The notes beneath the pieces were generated by a model that worked only from the letters and a program-made list of their open reading frames with translations, did not search any database and had not been told where the DNA came from. From positions 23,516,001 through 23,580,000 of the forward strand of contig JBAIAC010000007.1 in the NCBI GenBank assembly GCA_037349315.1: a stretch of 64,000 nt of DNA, written 5' to 3'. This document shows positions 58,501 to 64,000 of this stretch, piece by piece (the first letter of the stretch is position 1; each line of letters begins with the position of its first letter). This DNA is from Chelydra serpentina. Its lineage: Eukaryota; Chordata; Testudines; Chelydridae. The position numbers were made by a program, and so were the translations under genes.

Positions 58501-58872
58501 ATGCACTTTAGTTACGTTGGAGTGTCCTTTAGTGTGGGTATTTCTACATTATACCCCGGGCACCTACAGGGCCTAGGCAGGTGCCGTTTTTAGTGTGTCT
58601 GTATAAAAGAAAAGAAAATCCATCTCCCCTGCATTTAGGCTTCTCTACCTGTTCTGAGAGCAGCACAAAGCGGTAGTATTGCCTCTCCTATCCACCAGCC
58701 ATGACAACCCTCAACTGCTTTCAAGCTACCAGGTTCTCGTGAGCTTGCGTAAAGCTCAAGCTGTTTCATAAAAGACTTACCTATCCCCAGGTTAGCAATG
58801 GTTTCGAGATCTGCAAAGCTATTGGCCTCCAGTATTGCTTGGGGCAGCCTGAGCGTGAAGGGCAGCAAATCC
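22088..58872 (-). CDS. RIN3: Ras and Rab interactor 3 (RIN3), 3' part of gene: six coding exons
   Basis: RIN3 is a Rab5-family guanine nucleotide exchange factor on early endosomes that binds Ras-GTP and SH3 partners. Coding exons in transcription order are 58781-58872, 50952-52430, 47614-47922, 30961-31092, 28253-28416 and 22575-22883. All are bounded by GT-AG on the minus strand with continuous phase, giving 827 residues (human RIN3 is about 985). Visible order: conserved [10 protein letters not shown] segment, GFWDSSLN block, proline-rich region, RIN-homology region, VPS9 domain (GADDFLP and SYYLTT motifs) and C-terminal Ras-association domain. Blocks such as SRSSVQDF and [13 protein letters not shown] identify RIN3 rather than RIN1 or RIN2, supported by synteny with LGMN. 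SH2 exons and the promoter lie beyond the window. The lower bound is a candidate polyadenylation signal. Confidence 0.96.
22575..22883 (-). CDS. RIN3: RIN3 terminal coding exon, Ras-association domain and stop
   Basis: The exon starts in phase 0 after TTTCTTTGCAG and encodes 102 residues beginning [20 protein letters not shown], then a stop at 22575-22577. [27 protein letters not shown] and [12 protein letters not shown] match the RIN3 RA-domain C terminus. The last residues ([16 protein letters not shown]) form a tail that I cannot align to human RIN3 from memory. Confidence 0.96.
   Translation of the reverse strand, partial: DFISISFLETDAQTRTMASRIDTTAQQLGQQCAEKFEVSDPQNYGLFVHVDDKWLRLADDAQPHHIKSYLLKSEPKKDFHFIYKLLCEEETQIPVIKEPDFL
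23068..23190. repeat. Old palindromic repeat
   Basis: CTGATCCCACGAAGTGCTTA through TGCTTAAAGTTAAGCACATG; AAGTGCTTAGCTTTAA and TTAAAGTTAAGCACATG are roughly inverted. Family not named. Confidence 0.5.
23812..23963. mobile_element. hAT-type MITE, 152 bp, 8-bp duplication
   Basis: Termini CACTGGTTCTCAACC and GGTTGAGAACCACTG are near-perfect inverses. Flanks ATCTAGAC (23804-23811) and ATCTGGAC (23964-23971) differ at one base, as expected for an aged 8-bp target duplication. Confidence 0.85.
25060..25520 (+). repeat. G-rich minisatellite
   Basis: Imperfect units built on GGGGATCCGGGTGCAGG and GGCTCAGTGGGG recur roughly every 30-45 bp. The array generates spurious open frames on both strands. 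Confidence 0.8.
25553..25570 (+). repeat. (G)18 homopolymer
   Basis: Eighteen consecutive G, followed by a G/A-rich stretch (about 25571-25600). Confidence 0.9.
27688..27851. mobile_element. hAT element, 164 bp, perfect 8-bp duplication
   Basis: Termini CAGGGCTGGATTTACACC and GGAAATCCGGCCCTG are inverted. ATGGAGGG is duplicated at 27680-27687 and 27852-27859. Confidence 0.85.
28253..28416 (-). CDS. RIN3: RIN3 coding exon, end of VPS9 with conserved tyrosine
   Basis: The exon encodes [20 protein letters not shown], then [20 protein letters not shown] and [11 protein letters not shown]. The SYYLTT motif carries the VPS9 tyrosine equivalent to Tyr354 of Rabex-5. The basic linker leads to the RA domain. 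The acceptor is TTTTTGTAG and the donor GTCAGT. Confidence 0.96.
28865..28985 (+). repeat. Diverged LINE/SINE-like tail (ACTGTAAACTCTTTGG type)
   Basis: ACTGTAAACTCTTTGGAGCT, TGTACAGCAGCTAGTACTAT and GGGGCTCCTAGGTGCCATGG, then TAATA repeats. The same motif order recurs at 59318-59450, so it is dispersed. Confidence 0.65.
29035..29390. repeat. A/T-rich degenerate repeat (AAAATGAAAT type)
   Basis: Runs of CATTTTCGGTCAAACAAAAC, TTGTTTCAAAATGAAAATAT and related words. A similar composition appears at 45250-45970, suggesting one old family. Confidence 0.45.
30961..31092 (-). CDS. RIN3: RIN3 coding exon, VPS9 core with catalytic aspartate
   Basis: The exon encodes [20 protein letters not shown] followed by [17 protein letters not shown]. 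The Asp in ADDFLP is the conserved acidic residue that VPS9 domains use for Rab5 nucleotide release (Asp313 in Rabex-5). It ends GEG, continuing into GSYYLTT. Confidence 0.96.
31858..33261 (+). mobile_element. CR1 LINE, 5' truncated, 1.4 kb, with degraded reverse transcriptase
   Basis: Encodes CR1 RT pieces in more than one frame: [20 protein letters not shown] (32124-32183), then [20 protein letters not shown] (from 32501) and [20 protein letters not shown]. The 3' UTR has GGGTTGGACTAGGTGACCTC and the element ends ATTCTATGATTCTATGAA. Frameshifts make it inactive. Confidence 0.95.
33540..34441. mobile_element. hAT element, 902 bp, perfect 8-bp duplication, with nested MITE
   Basis: Termini CAGTGGTTCCCAAACT and AGTTTGGGAACCACTG are perfect inverses. 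CTCTAAGG is duplicated at 33532-33539 and 34442-34449. No intact transposase. A Tigger-like MITE sits inside at 33721-33894. Confidence 0.92.
33721..33894. mobile_element. Tigger-like MITE, 174 bp including TA, nested in a hAT element
   Basis: TACACCTCTACTCCGATATA and, inverted at the right end, TACACCTCTACCTTGATACA. It contains CpG-bearing ATAACGCG words. The TA flanks fit the mariner/Tigger superfamily. Confidence 0.85.
36650..36875 (+). repeat. MIR-like (CORE) SINE
   Basis: AACGGGTTCAAGTCCTTGCT (with a B-box-like GGTTCAAGTCC), CTTAGCCTCTTTGTGCCTCA, AGTACTTCCCTACCTCGCAG and GTTGTGAGGGGCTTAG occur in MIR order. Confidence 0.8.
37770..38141. mobile_element. Putative non-autonomous DNA element, about 370 bp
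   Basis: Left TAGGCTTGGAAGGATTCAAT; right end inverted TAGGCTTGGCAGAATTTGAT. The interior is A/T-rich. I could not fix a target duplication. Confidence 0.55.
38500..38588. mobile_element. hAT-like end fragment
   Basis: AAATGTTTGGGAACCACTGC at about 38568-38587 matches the terminus of the hAT element at 33540-34441. The other end is not identified. Confidence 0.45.
39163..39394 (+). mobile_element. Palindromic Penelope-like tail insertion with 18-bp target duplication
   Basis: The left arm GCGACAAAGAGTTCTGTGGC through CTTCTTCGGATGCATG is the inverse of the right arm CATGCATCCGAAGAAGTGGG through TTTGTCGC. The right arm continues into CTACAGATCCAGACTAACAC and CTCTGAT, as in the relic at 6880-7497. 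ACTGTACAAAGCACAGAA is duplicated at 39145-39162 and 39395-39412. The arms are about 90 bp with a short spacer. Confidence 0.85.
39430..39960 (-). mobile_element. Old CR1 LINE fragment
   Basis: In reverse orientation: CCTAGTCCATCCCCCAAGCC, GAGATTATTCCATATGTGAA, and later CTAGTTGTGGTCTCACCAGT, which follow the CR1 3' UTR and ORF2 end in order. Strongly diverged. Confidence 0.65.
40640..40740 (+). repeat. Diverged LINE/SINE-like tail
   Basis: GGATTGTAAGCTCTTCCAGG, TGTTTGTACAGCTGGTTGAG and GGCTCCCAGGTGCTGCCACA follow the order seen at 28865-28985. Confidence 0.5.
41292..41532 (+). mobile_element. Palindromic Penelope-like tail insertion, second subfamily, 13-bp target duplication
   Basis: Left arm: AGGAGTACTTGTGGCACCTT, AGAGACTAACAAATTTATTT, GAGCATAAGCTCTCGTGGGC. 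The right arm is its inverse: GCCCACGAAAGCTTATGCTC, AAATAAATGTGTTAGTCTCT, GGTGCCACAAGTACTCCTGT. Flanks TTCAAGAAAGAGG (41279-41291) and TTCAAGGAAGAGG (41533-41545) differ at one base. Confidence 0.82.
41683..41703 (+). repeat. (AAAAT)n simple repeat
   Basis: Four to five AAAAT units directly before a reverse-oriented SINE. Confidence 0.85.
41719..41903 (-). mobile_element. tRNA-derived SINE with CR1-like tail (turtle Cry type), reverse
   Basis: Read on the minus strand it has GGAGGGATAGCTCCGTGGTT (A-box region), GTGAGTTCAATCCTTGAGGG (B-box region), GGGGCCATTTAGGGATCTGG and a CR1-like end. It is a diverged relative of the copy at 61111-61294. Confidence 0.85.
41973..42629. mobile_element. A/T-rich DNA element, about 650 bp
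   Basis: Begins CAGGGCAGGATAGATAAAAA and ends TTTAAATCAGTCCACCCTG. Termini CAGGG/CCCTG and interior AATTTAAATC words are inverted. Boundaries and superfamily (probably hAT) are tentative. Confidence 0.5.
43531..43916. mobile_element. hAT element, 386 bp, perfect 8-bp duplication
   Basis: Termini CAGGGTGGCCAACCTG and CAGGTTGGCCACCCCTG are inverted. CTCTATCC is duplicated at 43523-43530 and 43917-43924. Confidence 0.9.
45250..45970. repeat. A/T-rich degenerate repeat region
   Basis: Repeated words such as CAAAATGAAATATTTGG and CAAAATGAAACACTTC, with partly inverted halves around 45440-45730. Related in composition to 29035-29390. Confidence 0.4.
47614..47922 (-). CDS. RIN3: RIN3 coding exon, N-terminal part of VPS9 region
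   Basis: The exon encodes about 103 residues starting [20 protein letters not shown] and including [20 protein letters not shown]. The exon ends GNPG, joining to KPYGADDF of the next exon. It matches the human RIN3 [16 protein letters not shown] block. The acceptor on the minus strand is CTATGCAG and the donor GTACAG. Confidence 0.95.
48221..48290 (-). repeat. tRNA-derived sequence (SINE head or tRNA relic)
   Basis: Read on the minus strand: TTAGTTCAACTGGTAGAAG resembles a pol III A box and GGTTCAAACCC a B box, about 45 bp apart. It does not fold into a clean tRNA by eye, so a SINE head is more likely than a gene. Confidence 0.45.
49428..49728. mobile_element. Harbinger-type MITE, 301 bp, TCA duplication
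   Basis: Termini GGGTTTGTCTTCACTTCTAA and (inverted right end) GGGCTTGTCTTCACTGCTAA. TCA is duplicated at 49425-49427 and 49729-49731. Confidence 0.8.
50952..52430 (-). CDS. RIN3: RIN3 large coding exon (492 codons): proline-rich region and start of RIN-homology domain
   Basis: The exon begins [11 protein letters not shown] after TTTTTGACAG and ends at EEQL before GTAATG. Near its start are the RIN-specific block [20 protein letters not shown] and a proline run (RPPPPPPLP, about 52100-52130). Around 51598-51615 lies PVPPPR, which fits the PxPxPR consensus bound by CD2AP-family SH3 domains. The middle is Ser/Thr-rich and poorly conserved. The C-terminal part ([17 protein letters not shown], then [19 protein letters not shown]) is the helical RIN-homology region preceding VPS9. 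The frame is open over 1,479 bp, so the exon is under coding constraint. Confidence 0.96.
52910..53213. mobile_element. Very GC-rich hAT element, 304 bp, perfect 8-bp duplication
   Basis: Termini CATAGGCGCCGACTT and AAGTCGGCGCCTGTG are inverted. ATCATTGC is duplicated at 52902-52909 and 53214-53221. The interior is dominated by CpG-containing words such as GACGTTGCGTCGGCGGCGG. Confidence 0.9.
53250..53590 (-). mobile_element. Old CR1 3' UTR fragment
   Basis: GGTCAGACTGGATCAGACCC, CGGTATCCTGACAGTGGCCA and later blocks parallel the plus-strand view of the CR1 at 55917-57005 (GGGTCAGACCAAAGGTCCAT). Confidence 0.6.
54102..54250. mobile_element. hAT-like MITE, 149 bp
   Basis: Termini CAGAGCTAGTGCTAGGCT and TGGGCTAGTACTGCCTCTG are inverted. 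Flanks CTAGATAC and CTATACAC match at six of eight bases. Confidence 0.6.
55917..57005 (-). mobile_element. CR1 LINE with open ORF2 C-terminal region, TTATGTTC-type 3' end
   Basis: The minus-strand frame stays open over about 290 CR1 codons (56123 to about 57005): [45 protein letters not shown] and [15 protein letters not shown]. The 3' UTR ends in CTTATGTTCTTATG repeats, unlike the ATTCTATG ends of other copies here. Truncated in the RT domain; no endonuclease region. An extra 31 codons upstream in the same frame (to 57097) are flanking sequence. Confidence 0.93.
57507..57637 (-). mobile_element. Penelope-like 3' tail fragment, single orientation
   Basis: TATCAGAGGGGTAGCCGTGT, AGCGACAAAGGGTCCTGTGG and TTTCATGGGTGAATACCCAC are the inverse of the tail at 7370-7497. 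No palindromic partner. Confidence 0.8.
58781..58872 (-). CDS. RIN3: RIN3 coding exon, conserved segment after SH2
   Basis: On the minus strand the exon follows TTTTCACAG and ends at GTAAGT. It encodes [20 protein letters not shown] then [10 protein letters not shown] and one base. The LPFTL..LPQAI and [14 protein letters not shown] blocks are diagnostic of RIN proteins. It splices to the GFWDSS exon. Confidence 0.95.
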
Positions 58873-59249
58873 CTGTGAAAATACAGAAAGCAAAAAACCC
58901 AACCATTAGGAACTCAGAGTTTTGCAGTTTGATTTTAGAGATCTGATTTGCTAGCAATTCTAGCTCTATTCTGCCAGAGGTGGAGGGGAAAAGTCAGCAG
59001 CAGTGCAGCTGCACCAGTGCAATCCCCAAGCTCACACAAGGAAAGCTGCAAGATACACTGGCTGAGATTACTCTGGTCTCAAGCAGATTCTCAGCCCCAG
59101 GGAGGCTGCTTCGGGCCAGGCTGGTGGCTTCATCTCAGTTTCTTCCAGGCTAAAGGAGGGATAAGGATACTCACCCCCTTGGGCCACTGTGAGGCTAAAT
59201 GCTTGTAAAGTTTGTAATACACAGAGACCTTTGGATGGAAAGTGCTATG

Positions 59250-59305
59250 ATAGAATCATAGTGTTAGAAGGGACCACAAGTGTCATCTAGTCTAACCCAC
59301 TATAG
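59250..59305 (-). mobile_element. CR1 3' end fragment, short
   Basis: ATAGAATCATAGTGTTAGAA, GGGACCACAAGTGTCATCTA and GTCTAACCCACT match the CR1 terminus in reverse. Confidence 0.7.
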
Positions 59306-59317
59306 CACTTCAGTACT

Positions 59318-59450
59318 TAGACTGTGGGTCCTTTAGAGCAGGGACCATCTTTTTTGTTCTGTATTTGTAGTTCCTAGCACAGTGGGAGCCTGGCCCATTA
59401 GTAGGGGCTCCTAGGTGCTACTGCAGTACAAATAATAAAGAATAATAAGT
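59318..59450 (+). repeat. Diverged LINE/SINE-like tail
   Basis: GACTGTGGGTCCTTTAGAGC, GTTCCTAGCACAGTGGGAGC and GGGGCTCCTAGGTGCTACTG, then AATAATAA; same family as 28865-28985. Confidence 0.65.
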
Positions 59451-59477
59451 ATGTACAAAGTCATTAATTAATACTTA

Positions 59478-59763
59478 GGGTACGTCTATACTTACGCGTC
59501 CGGTCGGAGGCGTGGGATCGATGTTCTGGGTTCGATTTATCGCATCTTGTCTAGACGCGATAAATCGAACCAGGAAGTGCTCCCCCGTCGACGCCGGTAA
59601 TCCTGCTCTGCGAACGGAGCAGGCGGAGTCGACGGGGGAGCCTGCGCGCCGCGTGTGGACCACAGGTAAGTTCGAACTAAGAGACTTCGACTTCAGCTAC
59701 GTTATTAACGTAGCTGAAGTTGCGTATCTTAGTTCGACAGGGGGGGTTAGTGTAGACCTAGCC
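59478..59763 (+). mobile_element. Harbinger-type MITE with three internal hairpins (copy A)
   Basis: Termini GGGTACGTCTATACTTA and (inverted right end) GGCTAGGTCTACACTAA, flanked by TTA at 59475-59477 and 59764-59766. Internal palindromes: 59529-59571 (arms GGTTCGATTTATCGC), 59580-59640 (arms CTCCCCCGTCGAC) and 59690-59720 (arms ACTTCAGCTACGTTA). No coding capacity. Confidence 0.88.
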
Positions 59764-59913
59764 TTAGAATTATCTTGGGGTAACAGACTTTCCTCTATCG
59801 TTTTTCTCATCTCTTCCCACTCTGCCTGCCTTCTTTACATAAAATTGGAGCTTAATATATTTTAGATTCTAAATAGCAAGGCAGGATTATGGAGTAGGGT
59901 CTGGCTACACTGA

Positions 59914-60198
59914 GGCTAGGTCTACACTAACCCCCCCGTCGAACTAAGATACGCAACTTCAGCTACGTTAATAACGTAGCTGAAGTCGAAGTCTCTTAGT
60001 TCGAACTTACCTGTGGTCCACACGTGGCGCGCAGGCTCCCCCGTCGACTCCGCCTGCTCCGTTCGCAGAGCAGGATTACCGGCGTCGACGGGGGAGCACT
60101 TCCTGGTTCGATTTATCGCGTCTAGACAAGACGCGATAAATCGAACCCAGAACATCGATCCCACGCCTCCGACCGGACGCGTAAGTATAGACGTACCC
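59914..60198 (-). mobile_element. Harbinger-type MITE with three internal hairpins (copy B, inverted)
   Basis: By eye it differs from copy A at about three positions over 285 bp and carries all three palindromes. TGA is duplicated at 59911-59913 and 60199-60201. It lies 150 bp from copy A in the opposite orientation. Confidence 0.88.
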
Positions 60199-61110
60199 TG
60201 AGTGATGTGACAGTGAGCGACTGGTGAAGGATCATCTGGGCAGTGGGAAACTGGCTGCATTCATCAGTTGTCTATTCCCAGACTTTCTAACATTTGGAGT
60301 TTTGGAAGGTGTAGAATTTTTATAAGGAAAATGTGACAGGTGTTAGCTGGATTCCACTGAAATACACCTTCACTCTGAGTTCTATGGTAATGATGCTTTT
60401 GGGATTGCTACGAATTGTTTAGGCCCTTCAAAGTCAATAATAAAATTAACAAGACAGTGAAGAGCTGGGTCTGGATGGCTTTATGTGTGAAAAAGCTTAG
60501 CTAACTGTTCTGCAAGCAGCAGGAAATCATATTTAGAAAAACTAACCACATGACTGGATGGTCTCTATTTAAAAAAAACTGTATGACTTCGCAGTTCTGA
60601 GAAGGTCTCGTGTGTTGGTAGATGACCCAACTCTGAACTGCCTTCCCCCTTACGAAAGGGTGTATATTTTACTGACTGAAATGCACACGCCATGGCTTGT
60701 TAGGAGTGTTAGTGATGATAATGTAGTATTCAGGCCTGTATATTTGCCTGAGATAGAATTTTGGGTCTTGTTTGCCCATTTGACTTTTGATATTTTTACA
60801 TTCTTACTAGTATGTGTGAACAAAGACACTGTGTGTTATATCTTCCCACAAGCGGATGGAGTGCGAAGAGATAATAAATAGAGCTAAAGTGTTGCTAGCT
60901 AAAGTGGGAGTTTAATATACAAGTGCACACTTGAAGGACAGTCCTGCCTCAACTCCTCTCCTGAGAGAAGGTCAAGCAATCAGTCGGGAGGGGCGAGGGG
61001 GATGAGAGGAAGGTATAAGAAACACTAAAAGCCAAAGAAATGCCTGTCCCTGACTGAAGCACAACCTCACTCCTTACCCCTCCCATGGGATACAAAAGAG
61101 GTGGTACTGG

Positions 61111-61294
61111 GGAGAGGGATAGCTCAGTGGTTTGAGCATTGGCCTGCTAAACCCAGGGTTATGAGTTCAATCCTTGAGGGGGCCATTTAGGGATCTGGGG
61201 CAAAAATTGGGGATTGGTCCTGCTTTGAGCAGGGGGTTGGACTAGATGACCTCTTAAGGTCCCTTCCAACCCTGAGATTCTATGATTCTATGAA
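61111..61294 (+). mobile_element. tRNA-derived SINE with CR1-like tail (turtle Cry type)
   Basis: The head has an A box (TAGCTCAGTGG, 61120-61130) and a B box (GAGTTCAATCC, 61163-61173). The body has GGGGGCCATTTAGGGATCTG and the tail is CR1-like: GGGGGTTGGACTAGATGACC, then ATTCTATGATTCTATGAA. The CR1-like tail is the expected docking signal for mobilisation by CR1 reverse transcriptase. This architecture was described for cryptodiran turtles. Confidence 0.93.
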
Positions 61295-61986
61295 GCCCCC
61301 AGACCTAAGACCCTCCAAAACAGAACATGACCATAAATTGTAAGGGGTGGGACCAAGGGCGTGCACTACAGATATAATTATGCCTGCTAAGGAAGGGAAA
61401 GGGGACACAGTGAAGGTTCTGCAGCATACAGAGCTATGGACATGCTTGATTGATTAACCCCAATAAATATTGTATTGCCTGCACTTCGGACTTCTGGTCT
61501 TCTGCTTTCTGTCTGCGTGACAAGAACCAGGGAAGGGTGAAGGGAAAGCCTTTAACATGGCTATTATGTGCATCGCTGAGCACTTAATTGTGTAACTATT
61601 TTTAATAAGATGAGTTTATGTTTGGATCTCTTTGCATGGAAAATTTTTTGGTGTAAAAGAGGAACAGAGTGTGAGCCATTGGCCTTCTCTTATTTGTATG
61701 GGTGTGGGTGTGAGGTATGTGGGGGTGGGAATTGGCTTCATTTTTTATTTAGGTAAATATCTGTAACTTGAAAAATACTAAGAAATGAAACCCCTAGAAA
61801 AAAATCTATTTTATTCACTAGCTGGGCTGCCACCGAGTCACCCATTCACCTACAGGTACTAGCTATTTGAGTGGTTCGAGGTAATTTAGCCACCATGCCA
61901 GAACAGACCTAGCTTTCTCCTGAGCAGAGGCTCTCAGCTATGATAAATTCTTTCCAATTATTTATAGATTACTATTTACTAGAGTC

Positions 61987-62109
61987 TAGGGTGACCAGAC
62001 AGCAAGTGTGAAAAATCAGGACAGGGGGTGAGGGGTAATAGGAGATTATATAAGAAAAAGACCCCAAAATCGGTACTGTCCCTATAAAATCGGGACATCT
62101 GGTCACCTA
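61987..62109. mobile_element. hAT MITE, 123 bp, 8-bp duplication
   Basis: Termini TAGGGTGACCAGAC and (inverted right end) TAGGTGACCAGATG. Flanks CTAGAGTC (61979-61986) and CTAGAATC (62110-62117) differ at one base. Confidence 0.82.
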
Positions 62110-62635
62110 CTAGAATCTGAGCAGAGGTCACACAACTCATCAGCACTCAGGAGCATATGCTGGACTCTTACAAACTCGCAGCAGTGGAAGGCCAGTGCCT
62201 AATAGCCTTTGTTTTAATCTAGTGCTGTCAGAAAATTATTTCCCATTTACCATCTCTTATCTGACAGCAATCTCTGAAATGAGTAGAAACATCAAGAGCA
62301 TAGGTTACATTCAGTAATATCATTTATAAAAGGAACTAAGAGAAACGTTTTCCTCTTTGTTGAAGATGTACATTTTTAGCTGCGATAGGCGTTACTAGAA
62401 TTGCAACGCAGAAGTGAGCTGAGTTGTCTTTTTCTCAGTGGATCATATGATTAGAGACTCCGCACTAAGGCTGTTTACAGCACTCTGGCAGTGTAAGTGT
62501 TCTTAAATGTACCTTATGGCCCTTTTACACAGCCCAAGCAGTGTAAAGTAGCTTTAGGATAAATGAAAATCAGACCTCTCTTAAAATGTGAATAATCACT
62601 GCAAGGATCATGTTCTTTGCACTAGGAATGACAGC

Positions 62636-63307
62636 ATAGTGGATCACAAGCTAAATATGAGTCAACAGTGTAAAGCTGTTGCAAAAAAAGCAAACATCAT
62701 TCTGGGATGTATTAGCAAGACTATTGTAAGCAAGACACGAAAAGTAATTCTTCCTCTCTACTCCGCACTGATTAGGCCTCGACTGTATTGTGTCCAGTTC
62801 TGGACGTCGTATTTCAGGAAAGATGTGGACAAATTGGAGAAAGTCCAGAGAAGAGCAACAAAAATGATTAAAGGTCTAGAAAACATGACCTGTGAGGGAA
62901 GATTGAAAAAATTGGGTTTGTTTAGTCTGGGGAAGAGAAGACTGAGAGGGGACATGATAACAGTTTTCAAGTACATAAAAGGTTGCTATGAGGAGGAGGG
63001 AGAAAAATTGTTCTTCTTAATCTCTGAGGATAGAACAAGAAGCAATGGGCTTAAATTACAGCAAGGATGGTTTAGGTTGGACATTAGGAAAATCTTCCTA
63101 ACTGTCAGAGCACTGTTATAGGTTAAGCACTGGAATAAATTGGAATAAACTAGAGGTGGTGGAATCTCCATCACTGGGGATTTTTAAGAGCGTGTTGGAC
63201 AAACACCTATCAGGGATGGTCTAGATAATACTTAGTCTTGCCTTGAATGCAGGGGACTGGACTAGATGACCTCTCGAGGTCCCTTCCAGTCCTATGATTC
63301 TATGATT
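62636..63307 (+). mobile_element. CR1 LINE, 5' truncated
   Basis: An open run to 63121 includes [40 protein letters not shown] and [15 protein letters not shown] (ORF2 C terminus). The 3' UTR has GGGGACTGGACTAGATGACC and ends CCTATGATTCTATGATT. Confidence 0.93.
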
Positions 63308-63630
63308 TAAGTCCAATTTAAAACTCGACTACATAAAGTAGGAGTAGGATGCTCAGATTGTCACAGCGATATGGTTGGCATAAAAGTGTAGATTAGATTA
63401 GACTGGATTACTGTAGATGCATAGGCTAGGTTACCCAGGGATTCCATTAGAGAGGGCCTGGCCCTGCTGAAATGGACAAGATGTCATAACAAGTTTTTTC
63501 CACTCTAGCGTCTATACGGTATATTTTGAATTTCTGTCTCTAAATAAATGCCCGGTGTTAATTCCTCTCTCTTGCGATATTTTTTTGTTTAATGCTGATC
63601 AATGAATAGAAGTAACCCAGGTAACACTCA

Positions 63631-63928
63631 GGGCTTGTCTTCACTACCCACCGGATCGGCGGGTAGCAATCGATCTATCCGGGATCGATTTATCATGTTT
63701 CGTTTAGACGCGAGTAATCGATCCCCGAACGTGCTCCCCGTCGACTCCGGAAATCCACCTCGGTGAAAGGCAGAAGCGGAGTCGACGTGGGAGCGGCAGT
63801 GATCGACTCGCCACCGTCCTCACAGCCAGGTAAGTTGATCTACAATACGCCGACTTCAGCTACGCTATTCACGTAGCTGAAGTTGCATATCGTAGATCGA
63901 CACCCCCGCTCTAGTGTAGCCCAGGGCT
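63631..63928 (+). mobile_element. Diverged Harbinger-type MITE related to copies A and B
   Basis: Left end GGGCTTGTCTTCACTA. It keeps the same order of palindromes: GGATCGATTTATCATG..., CCCGTCGACTCCGG with GGAGTCGACG, and ACTTCAGCTACG with CGTAGCTGAAGT (about 63852-63882). The right end is near GTGTAGCCCAGGGCT; exact boundary uncertain. Confidence 0.75.
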
Positions 63929-64000
63929 AAGACTTCTATCTCTATCTGGATTAGATTCAGATTCCTCTAAAGTGGAAGGAGTAGTTTATTAGTCCAAACT

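Larger units (their letters stand above)
52431..58780. other. RIN3 intron, 6.35 kb
   Basis: Holds two hAT elements (52910-53213, 54102-54250), an old CR1 (53250-53590), a CR1 with open ORF2 end (55917-57005) and a Penelope-like tail (57507-57637). No exon found. Confidence 0.75.
58873..64000. other. RIN3 upstream intron (no exon found)
   Basis: Contains a CR1 tail, a SINE-like tail, the inverted MITE pair, a small hAT MITE, a Cry-type SINE, a CR1 and a third MITE. I saw no RIN3 SH2-encoding exon, so it must lie beyond the window. Confidence 0.7.

Noticed and set aside
59512..60260. Mirror-image frames of 62-117 codons on opposite strands
   Set aside because: They are translations of the two inverted MITE copies, which explains their identical sequences.
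61111..61190. tRNA gene suggested by A and B boxes
   Set aside because: The sequence continues into a CR1-like tail and the cloverleaf is incomplete, so it is a SINE head.

Overview
This is vertebrate nuclear DNA, most likely from a cryptodiran turtle. The gene signal is two orthologues with GT-AG introns. The interspersed repeats are CR1 LINEs with (TATGATTC)-type 3' ends, a tRNA-derived SINE carrying a CR1-like tail (the design reported for hidden-necked turtles), Penelope-like tails, and many hAT and Harbinger-type DNA elements. The species cannot be fixed from sequence alone.

Layout. Positions 1-13.8 kb (+ strand) hold the last ten coding exons, stop codon and 3' UTR of legumain (LGMN), the lysosomal asparaginyl endopeptidase. 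They encode 325 residues, from the region just before the RGD motif to the C terminus, including the catalytic His and Cys. Positions 13.8-22.1 kb are a gene-poor gap between the two 3' ends. Positions 22.1-58.9 kb (- strand) hold the last six coding exons of RIN3 (Ras and Rab interactor 3). They encode 827 residues: the end of the N-terminal conserved segment, a 492-codon proline-rich/RIN-homology exon, the VPS9 Rab5-GEF core and the Ras-association domain. The RIN3 SH2 exons and the first LGMN exons lie outside the window. The tail-to-tail LGMN/RIN3 arrangement is the same as on human chromosome 14q32.

The remaining sequence is introns, the intergenic gap and mobile elements. Notable pieces are: a Penelope-like relic that keeps a GIY-YIG endonuclease fragment; three palindromic Penelope-tail insertions, two of them carrying a hammerhead-ribozyme-like core; two almost identical Harbinger-type MITEs in inverted orientation about 150 bp apart; several hAT elements with matching 8-bp target duplications, one containing a nested Tigger-like MITE; a CR1 split by a later insertion; and a G-rich minisatellite inside a DNA transposon.

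Both genes act in the endolysosomal system (LGMN as a protease, RIN3 as a Rab5 activator), but nothing in the sequence shows that they are co-regulated. Their adjacency is best read as conserved synteny.
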